Source: an uncultured Oscillospiraceae bacterium
Lineage (GTDB): Bacteria; Bacillota; Clostridia; Oscillospirales; Acutalibacteraceae
Direction of reading: 5' to 3'
Assembly (NCBI GenBank): GCA_902465155.1
Contig: CABQLY010000001.1
Location: forward strand, 227,973-291,972
Length of the DNA stretch: 64,000 nucleotides
Below, in pieces: positions 58,369-64,000 of the stretch. The stretch's first letter is position 1. Each line of letters starts with the position of its first letter. The notes beneath the pieces are model-generated. The model had not been told where the DNA came from and searched no databases. It worked only from the letters and a program-made list of their open reading frames with translations. The position numbers and the translations under genes were made by a program.

Positions 58369-59640
58369 ATGAAAGTAATGGTAATAGGCGGCGGAGGACG
58401 CGAACACGCCATAATAAAGAAATTAAAAGAAAGCAAAGAAATAACCGAGCTTTATGCCTTGCCCGGCAACGGCGGAATTGCCGAGGACGCGGTTTGCGTG
58501 AACATTGGCGCAACCGATATTGAAGCACAGGTAGATTTTGCCGTTAAAAATAAAATTGACTATGCGGTGGTTGCACCCGACGATCCGCTTTGCCTGGGCG
58601 CGGTAGACGCGCTGACGAAAGCCGGCGTTCCCTGCTTTGGGCCGAATAAAAAAGCGGCAATTATAGAGGGCAGCAAGGTTTTTTCAAAAAACCTAATGAA
58701 AAAATATGGCATACCCTCAGCGGCTTTTGAGGTTTTTGACCGTGCGGAAAACGCGCTTACCTACCTTGAAACGGCGCCGCTGCCTGCGGTTATAAAGGCA
58801 GACGGCTTGGCGCTCGGCAAAGGGGTGATCATTGCCGAAACGCGTGAAGCCGCAAAACGCGCCGTGCGTGAAATTATGGAGGACAAAATTTTTGGTAAAA
58901 GCGGCGAAAAAATTGTAATAGAGGAATTTTTAACAGGCCCCGAAGTGTCGGTGCTTTCGTTTACCGACGGGGAAACGGTAATACCTATGGTTTCCTCAAT
59001 GGATCACAAACGCGCTTTGGACGGCGACAAAGGGCTTAACACGGGCGGAATGGGAACAATAGCGCCCAACCCCTATTATACTCCCGAAATTGCAAAGCAG
59101 TGTATGGAAACAATTTTTTTGCCAACCGTTGACGCAATGAATAAGGAGGGGCGCCCCTTTAAAGGCTGCCTTTATTTTGGCCTTATGCTAACAGCCAACG
59201 GGCCGAAAGTAATAGAGTACAATTGCCGCTTTGGTGACCCCGAAACGCAGGTTGTTTTGCCGCTGCTTGAAAGCGACCTTTTTACAGTTATGCGCGCCGT
59301 TACAAACAAAACGCTGAAAGATGTTGAAGTGAGCTTTAAAAAAGAGGCCGCCGCCTGCGTTATCATGGCGTCGGGCGGGTACCCAAAGTCTTACCAAAAG
59401 GGCTTTGAAATTAAAATGGACGAAAGTGTAAAAAACAGCGTTTTTGTTGCGGGTGCGGAAATTAAAAACGGCAAACTTTTAACCTCGGGCGGCAGGGTGC
59501 TTGGGGTTACGGCAACCGCCGCCACACTTAAACAGGCGCTTTGCGCGGCTTATGAAAAGGTGAATAAAATTTCATTTAAAAATGCGTTTTACCGCAAGGA
59601 TATTGGTTTAAAAGCACTTGAATACGGAAAGGAAAACTAA
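58369..59640 (+). CDS. purD: Phosphoribosylamine-glycine ligase
   Basis: 423 residues. MVIGGGGREHAIIKKLKES, the ATP-grasp region (AVIKADGLALGKGVIIAETR), DHKRALDGDKGLNTGGMGTI and EYNCRFGDPETQVVLP identify GAR synthetase. ATG behind AAGGAGCC, 15 bases after the AICARFT gene. Confidence 0.97.
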   Translation: MKVMVIGGGGREHAIIKKLKESKEITELYALPGNGGIAEDAVCVNIGATDIEAQVDFAVKNKIDYAVVAPDDPLCLGAVDALTKAGVPCFGPNKKAAIIEGSKVFSKNLMKKYGIPSAAFEVFDRAENALTYLETAPLPAVIKADGLALGKGVIIAETREAAKRAVREIMEDKIFGKSGEKIVIEEFLTGPEVSVLSFTDGETVIPMVSSMDHKRALDGDKGLNTGGMGTIAPNPYYTPEIAKQCMETIFLPTVDAMNKEGRPFKGCLYFGLMLTANGPKVIEYNCRFGDPETQVVLPLLESDLFTVMRAVTNKTLKDVEVSFKKEAAACVIMASGGYPKSYQKGFEIKMDESVKNSVFVAGAEIKNGKLLTSGGRVLGVTATAATLKQALCAAYEKVNKISFKNAFYRKDIGLKALEYGKEN

Positions 59641-59641
59641 C

Positions 59642-62600
59642 ATGGTATACCGTATATTCACTGAAAAGAAAAAAGAGTTTGCTTTAGAATCGGCGGCGCT
59701 GCTTGCCGATATTAACGAGCTTTTGCAAATTAAAAGCGTTTCTTCGCTGCGCGTTGTTAATCGCTATGATGTTGAAAACATTACAAAAAAGCTTTTTAAT
59801 TATGCGGTAAACACCGTGTTTTCCGAACCGCAGCTTGACAACACCTATTCCGGGCTTGAAAACGGCGGCGCAACAGTTTTTGCGGTTGAGTACCTCCCCG
59901 GCCAGTTTGATCAAAGGGCAGATTCTGCCGCACAGTGCATACAGCTTATCTCAAAGGGCAACAGACCGCTCATTCGTACGGCGAAGGTCTATATGCTTTA
60001 CGGTGATATTTCCGAAGCGGAGCTTAAAGCAATAAAAAAATATGTAATCAACCCCGTTGAAGCGCGCGAAGCGGCTTTTGAAAAGCCCGAAACGCTTGCA
60101 ATGAAATATGAAACGCCATCCTCCGTTGCAGCGCTGGTCGGCTTTACGCAGCTCAATAATAAAGGCCTTGCAGATTTTGTGAGTGAATACGGTCTTGCAA
60201 TGGATACGGATGACATAAAATTCTGTCAGGATTATTTTAAATCCGAGCACCGCGACCCCACTATGACCGAAATTAGAATGATAGATACCTATTGGTCGGA
60301 CCACTGCCGCCACACCACATTTTTAACCCATATAGACGGCGTGACCTTTGAGGATGAACTGCTGCAGGGCGCCTATAACGATTATCTCCAAATCCGCAGG
60401 GAGCTTGGGCGCACAAAACCTGTGTGCCTTATGGATATTGCAACTGTTGCGGCAAAATATTTAAAGGCCAAGGGCTGCCTTGAAAAATTGGATGAATCGG
60501 AGGAAATTAACGCCTGCACCGTTAAAATTAAGGTTAATGTTGACGGCACAGACGAGGATTGGCTGCTTCTTTTTAAAAACGAGACCCACAACCACCCAAC
60601 CGAGATTGAACCGTTCGGCGGTGCGGCAACCTGCATTGGCGGCGCAATACGCGATCCGCTTTCGGGAAGGTCGTATGTTTACGGTGCAATGCGCGTAACG
60701 GGTGCGGCAGATCCGCTTAAAAAGGTTTCTGAAACAATGGCGGGGAAATTGCCGCAAAGAAAAATTGTTACAGGCGCGGCAGACGGCTATTCTTCTTACG
60801 GCAACCAAATCGGCCTTGCTACGGGAATTGTGGATGAAATATATCACAGTGGATACGCGGCAAAGCGTATGGAGATCGGCGCGGTTATAGCGGCAGCGCC
60901 TGCCTGCAATGTGCGGCGCGAAACGCCGACCCCCGGAGATGTTGTTGTACTTCTCGGCGGCGCAACGGGGCGCGACGGATGCGGCGGCGCAACGGGTTCG
61001 TCAAAATCACACACCTTAAAATCGCTTGAAAGCTGCGGCGCAGAGGTTCAAAAGGGCAACGCGCCCGAGGAAAGAAAGCTGCAAAGGCTTTTCAGAAATC
61101 CCACCGCCTGCCGTATGATAAAGCGCTGTAACGATTTTGGCGCGGGCGGCGTTTCGGTTGCAATCGGCGAATTGGCAGACGGTCTTGAAATTAACCTTAA
61201 CGCCGTGCCCAAAAAGTACGAGGGCCTTGACGGCACCGAGCTTGCAATAAGCGAATCGCAGGAAAGATTGGCGGTTGTGGTTGCCCCTGCGGATGTGGAT
61301 GGCTTTTTAAAGCTTGCCGACAGTGAAAATTTGCAGGCGGTACCCGTGGCCACCGTTAGGAAAGAGCCCCGCCTTGTAATGAACTGGAACGGCAGCGAAA
61401 TTGTTAACATAAGCCGTGAGTTTTTAAATTCGAACGGTGCCCAAAAGCACATAACTGCCCAGGTTCAAAAAGCTCAGCCGTTTAAAAAACAAATAAAAGG
61501 CACTTTTACCGAAAATTATTTTTCTTTAGCCGACGACCTTAATGTTTGCTCAAAACGAGGACTTTCCGAACAGTTTGACTCCACAATAGGCGCAGGCACG
61601 GTGCTTATGCCGTTCGGCGGCAAAAACCAGCTAACGCCTATACAGGCAATGGTTCAAAAAATTTCGGTTGAAAAAAAGCATACCAACAACTGCTCGGTTA
61701 TGTCTTGGGGCTACAACCCGTTCATTACCGAAAAAAGCCCTTACCACGGCGCTTATTTGGCGGTTGTTGAATCTATTTCAAAGCTTGTTGCAACGGGGGC
61801 CGAATTCAAGGATGTTTATCTTACCTTTCAGGAATATTTTGAGCGCCTTAATAAAGATAAAAAGCGTTGGGGCAAACCGCTTGCGGCGTTGCTCGGCGCA
61901 TTAAAGGCACAACTGGATTTCAAAATCGCTTCAATCGGCGGCAAAGACTCAATGAGCGGCAGCTTTGAAAACCTGAATGTTCCGCCAACCTTGGTTTCGT
62001 TTGCGGTTACAACCAACAAAACCGAAAATATAGTATCAAACGAGTTTAAAAAGGCGGGCAATAGGGTTGTTTTAATAAAGCCCGATTACAATAAAAACGG
62101 TCTGCCCGCTGCCGCGTCCCTTTTAAATGTTTTTAAAAGGGTTACCGCGCTTTTGCGTTCGGGTAAAGCGGTTTCGTGCTATACGCCAACCTTTGGCGGA
62201 ATAGCCGAGGCGGTAATGAAAATGTGCTTCGGCAATTCATTCGGCTTTAAATATTCCAATAACCTAACTGCTAAGGAAATTTTTGGTTATTGCTACGGCG
62301 GATTTTTGCTTGAAGTAACAGAAAACATTGAAAACGCCGAGGAAATCGGTGAGATAACGGATGACGGCAGCATTTCGCATAACGGCGAGGAAATAAAGCT
62401 TGAAAGGCTGCTCGGAATTTACGAAAATAAGCTTGAAAGCGTTTACCGTTGTAATAAAGAAAATCCAAAAACCGAAACGCAAACATTTTCATACCAATTC
62501 AAAAACCGGGTTTCTCCCGCAATAAAAACGGCTAAGCCAAAGGTGTTAATTCCGGTGTTCCCCGGTACCAACTGCGAATATGACAGCGCAAAGGCAATGT

Positions 62601-63331
62601 GCGACGCAGGCGCCGAGCCGGAAATATTTGTTATAAACAACCGCACACCGCAGAATGTTGCAAAAAGCGTTGAAAAATTTGCAAACAGCCTTAAAACCGC
62701 GCAAATGGTATTTATACCGGGCGGATTTTCGGGCGGTGACGAGCCTGACGGCAGCGGAAAATTTATAACCGCGTTTTTCCGCAGCGCCGCGGTTCAGGAA
62801 CAGGTGACAAACCTGCTTGATAACAGAGACGGACTTATGTGCGGTATATGCAACGGTTTTCAGGCGCTTATTAAACTGGGGCTTGTGCCGTACGGCAAAA
62901 TAATGAACACAGATGAAAATTGCCCGACGCTTACCTACAATACTATTGCGCGCCATCAGTCAAAAATAGTAAGAACGCGTATAGCCTCGAATAAATCCCC
63001 GTGGCTTGCGAATACCGAGGTGGGCGATATATACAGTGTGCCTGTTTCCCACGGCGAGGGCAGATTTATAGCAAGCAATGAACTAATACACCGCCTTGCC
63101 GAAAACGGGCAGATTGCTACGCAGTATGTAGACGAAAACGGAAAAGCCACAAGTGATATTCGCTTTAACCCGAACGGTTCATACTACGCAATTGAGGGTA
63201 TAACCTCCCCCGACGGCAGAGTGTTTGGTAAAATGGGTCACTCGGAAAGATATGCCGCAGACCTTTACAAAAATGTTCCGGGTAATTACGATATTAAAAT
63301 GTTCCGCTCGGCTGTTAAATACTTTAAATAA
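59642..63331 (+). CDS. purL: FGAM synthase, single-chain PurL with glutaminase domain
   Basis: 1229 residues from the ATG giving MVYRIFTEKKKEF (an in-frame start at 59618 lies inside purD). The synthetase part has SDHCRHTTF, ETHNHPTEIEPFGGAATCIG and GGKDSMSGSF. The C-terminal 270 residues are a class-I glutaminase (PGTNCEYDSAKAM; nucleophile Cys in MCGICNGFQAL; His in PVSHGEGRF). This is the long clostridial form that fuses the functions of PurL and PurQ, so separate purS and purQ are not needed. Last gene of the operon; no clear terminator was found after it. Confidence 0.96.
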   Translation: MVYRIFTEKKKEFALESAALLADINELLQIKSVSSLRVVNRYDVENITKKLFNYAVNTVFSEPQLDNTYSGLENGGATVFAVEYLPGQFDQRADSAAQCIQLISKGNRPLIRTAKVYMLYGDISEAELKAIKKYVINPVEAREAAFEKPETLAMKYETPSSVAALVGFTQLNNKGLADFVSEYGLAMDTDDIKFCQDYFKSEHRDPTMTEIRMIDTYWSDHCRHTTFLTHIDGVTFEDELLQGAYNDYLQIRRELGRTKPVCLMDIATVAAKYLKAKGCLEKLDESEEINACTVKIKVNVDGTDEDWLLLFKNETHNHPTEIEPFGGAATCIGGAIRDPLSGRSYVYGAMRVTGAADPLKKVSETMAGKLPQRKIVTGAADGYSSYGNQIGLATGIVDEIYHSGYAAKRMEIGAVIAAAPACNVRRETPTPGDVVVLLGGATGRDGCGGATGSSKSHTLKSLESCGAEVQKGNAPEERKLQRLFRNPTACRMIKRCNDFGAGGVSVAIGELADGLEINLNAVPKKYEGLDGTELAISESQERLAVVVAPADVDGFLKLADSENLQAVPVATVRKEPRLVMNWNGSEIVNISREFLNSNGAQKHITAQVQKAQPFKKQIKGTFTENYFSLADDLNVCSKRGLSEQFDSTIGAGTVLMPFGGKNQLTPIQAMVQKISVEKKHTNNCSVMSWGYNPFITEKSPYHGAYLAVVESISKLVATGAEFKDVYLTFQEYFERLNKDKKRWGKPLAALLGALKAQLDFKIASIGGKDSMSGSFENLNVPPTLVSFAVTTNKTENIVSNEFKKAGNRVVLIKPDYNKNGLPAAASLLNVFKRVTALLRSGKAVSCYTPTFGGIAEAVMKMCFGNSFGFKYSNNLTAKEIFGYCYGGFLLEVTENIENAEEIGEITDDGSISHNGEEIKLERLLGIYENKLESVYRCNKENPKTETQTFSYQFKNRVSPAIKTAKPKVLIPVFPGTNCEYDSAKAMCDAGAEPEIFVINNRTPQNVAKSVEKFANSLKTAQMVFIPGGFSGGDEPDGSGKFITAFFRSAAVQEQVTNLLDNRDGLMCGICNGFQALIKLGLVPYGKIMNTDENCPTLTYNTIARHQSKIVRTRIASNKSPWLANTEVGDIYSVPVSHGEGRFIASNELIHRLAENGQIATQYVDENGKATSDIRFNPNGSYYAIEGITSPDGRVFGKMGHSERYAADLYKNVPGNYDIKMFRSAVKYFK

Positions 63332-63634
63332 AGTTAAAAACGGTGGTTTAAAATGGCGCTTTTGCGGTGAATTATTGCTCTCGGTTCTAATTTTGTTTGC
63401 AAGCACTAAAATTCTGTCAATAACCTTTGAATACGGGCCGATTTGCGGCCTTTGGTGATGACAGCAGTTTGCGAAAACTGTGCCGAGAGAAAGGCGCACT
63501 GCGGTGTGTAGAAAGAACTTGGAAAGCAAAGGTTAAAGCAATAACCGTTTATGGCCAAAATCTAATTTTAAAAGCGCTGCATTTTACAAATTTAAAATTG
63601 CCCCGGGGAATTAGCGGCCGCAAGCCGTGAGTCT
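63332..63634. other. Intergenic, no gene recognised
   Basis: 303 bases between purL and the spoIIID promoter. One small inverted repeat (CAGTTT/AAACTG, near 63465-63480) is visible. Short open frames exist on both strands but none has a ribosome binding site or family resemblance. Confidence 0.5.
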
Positions 63635-63663
63635 GCATATTCTGCCCGAATTTTTCATATTAT
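63635..63663 (+). promoter_or_regulatory. Sigma-E-type sporulation promoter of spoIIID
   Basis: GCATATT (63635-63641), 14-bp spacer, CATATTAT (63656-63663), in good agreement with the mother-cell sigma-E consensus (ATATT, then CATA--AT). spoIIID is a known early sigma-E target, and the spacing to the ATG (63691) is suitable. Confidence 0.8.
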
Positions 63664-63690
63664 TAAACAGTCCTTTTAGGAGTTGATGAT

Positions 63691-63945
63691 ATGAAAGAAA
63701 CGGTGCTGGACCGCGCAGTAGAACTGGGGGAATACATTTTAAAAACCGGCGCAACGGTTCGGGCAGCAGCAAAGGTTTTTAAAATTAGCAAATCTACGGT
63801 ACATAAAGATGTTACAGAGCGGCTGATAAAGCGCGACCCGGTGCTGTACGCCGATGTAAAAAAAGTGTTAGAAACCAATAAAAAGGAGCGGCACATTCGC
63901 GGCGGCATGGCCACCCGGCGAAAGTACAAGGGCAGCGGCTCTTAA
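63691..63945 (+). CDS. spoIIID: Sporulation transcriptional regulator SpoIIID
   Basis: 84 residues. LDRAVELGEYILKTGATVRA, then the helix-turn-helix AAAKVFKISKSTVHKDVTER and a basic C-terminus (HIRGGMATRRKYKG), match SpoIIID, the small DNA-binding protein that shapes mother-cell gene expression after engulfment. ATG behind TTTTAGGAGTTGATGAT. Downstream hairpin at the window edge. Confidence 0.96.
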   Translation: MKETVLDRAVELGEYILKTGATVRAAAKVFKISKSTVHKDVTERLIKRDPVLYADVKKVLETNKKERHIRGGMATRRKYKGSGS

Positions 63946-63982
63946 AAATGCTTGTAAGGCCAATAAAGCGGCCGCCCCGCCA

Positions 63983-64000
63983 AAAACGCAATGGCGTTTT
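63983..64000 (+). terminator. Terminator after spoIIID, cut by window end
   Basis: AAAACGC and GCGTTTT around AATG, with the T-run reaching the last base. Confidence 0.7.

Noticed and set aside
63225..63458. Small plus-strand frame after purL
   Set aside because: It starts inside purL in another frame, lacks a ribosome binding site and resembles no family.
1..64000. tRNA or rRNA genes
   Set aside because: I looked for T-loop-like TTCGA contexts and rRNA-like blocks; the only TTCGA near-matches fall inside protein genes without cloverleaf partners.

Overview
The window looks like chromosome of an anaerobic, spore-forming Gram-positive bacterium of the class Clostridia, probably a relative of the Oscillospirales/Ruminococcaceae. 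The support is: sporulation genes (a GerW/YtfJ-type gene at 3367 and spoIIID at 63691 behind a sigma-E-like promoter), an mre-PBP2 cell-shape cluster, a fused ispH-rpsA gene, clostridial DUF families (DUF2953, DUF5685, probably DUF6106), a PurO-type IMP cyclohydrolase, and frequent GTG/TTG starts behind strong purine-rich ribosome binding sites. Many promoters are near-perfect TTGACA/TATAAT with 17-bp spacers. I found no tRNA, rRNA, CRISPR array or intact transposon.

Layout. 1-1901: two subunits of a heterodimeric ABC exporter (one partial). 2606-3753: DUF2953 gene plus gerW. 4232-6411: EF-G-like GTPase behind a promoter whose -35 abuts a 32-bp palindrome. 6762-9648: family-5-like glycoside hydrolase divergent from an AraC regulator. 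10132-14721 (minus): flavoprotein, cmk, plsC and ispH-rpsA operon. 15090-17842 (minus): membrane protein, Cys-rich J-domain protein, DUF5685 and rpmE. 17975-21290: FAD oxidoreductase divergent from a PocR/AraC regulator. 21582-23334: ECF transporter S component divergent from a C-terminally short MocR regulator. 23406-27906 (minus): two-component system and a beta-helix lipoprotein that share a direct-repeat operator. 28100-36994: small membrane protein, lipid kinase, mreBCD, PBP2, two envelope genes and yebC. 37300-38628: MATE transporter.

38683-51801 is the most accessory-looking part. It holds a barstar-barnase-barstar toxin/immunity cassette, a MarR-ABC-ABC operon paralogous to the exporter at position 1, a methyltransferase, a broken GNAT acetyltransferase gene, a ketopantoate-reductase-like gene, a low-G+C minus-strand cassette (DUF4417, toxin-50 domain, immunity-like gene), a structured intergenic element that may be a small RNA, and an LPxTG surface protein.

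51965-63331 is a de novo purine operon (purE-C-F-M-N-O-AICARFT-D-L) controlled by a ZTP riboswitch with an overlapping terminator. Its leucine codon choice (mostly CTT) differs sharply from its neighbours. The window ends with spoIIID.

Intergenic regions carry an unusual number of short degenerate tandem repeats (12 to 40 bp units), often just downstream of genes.
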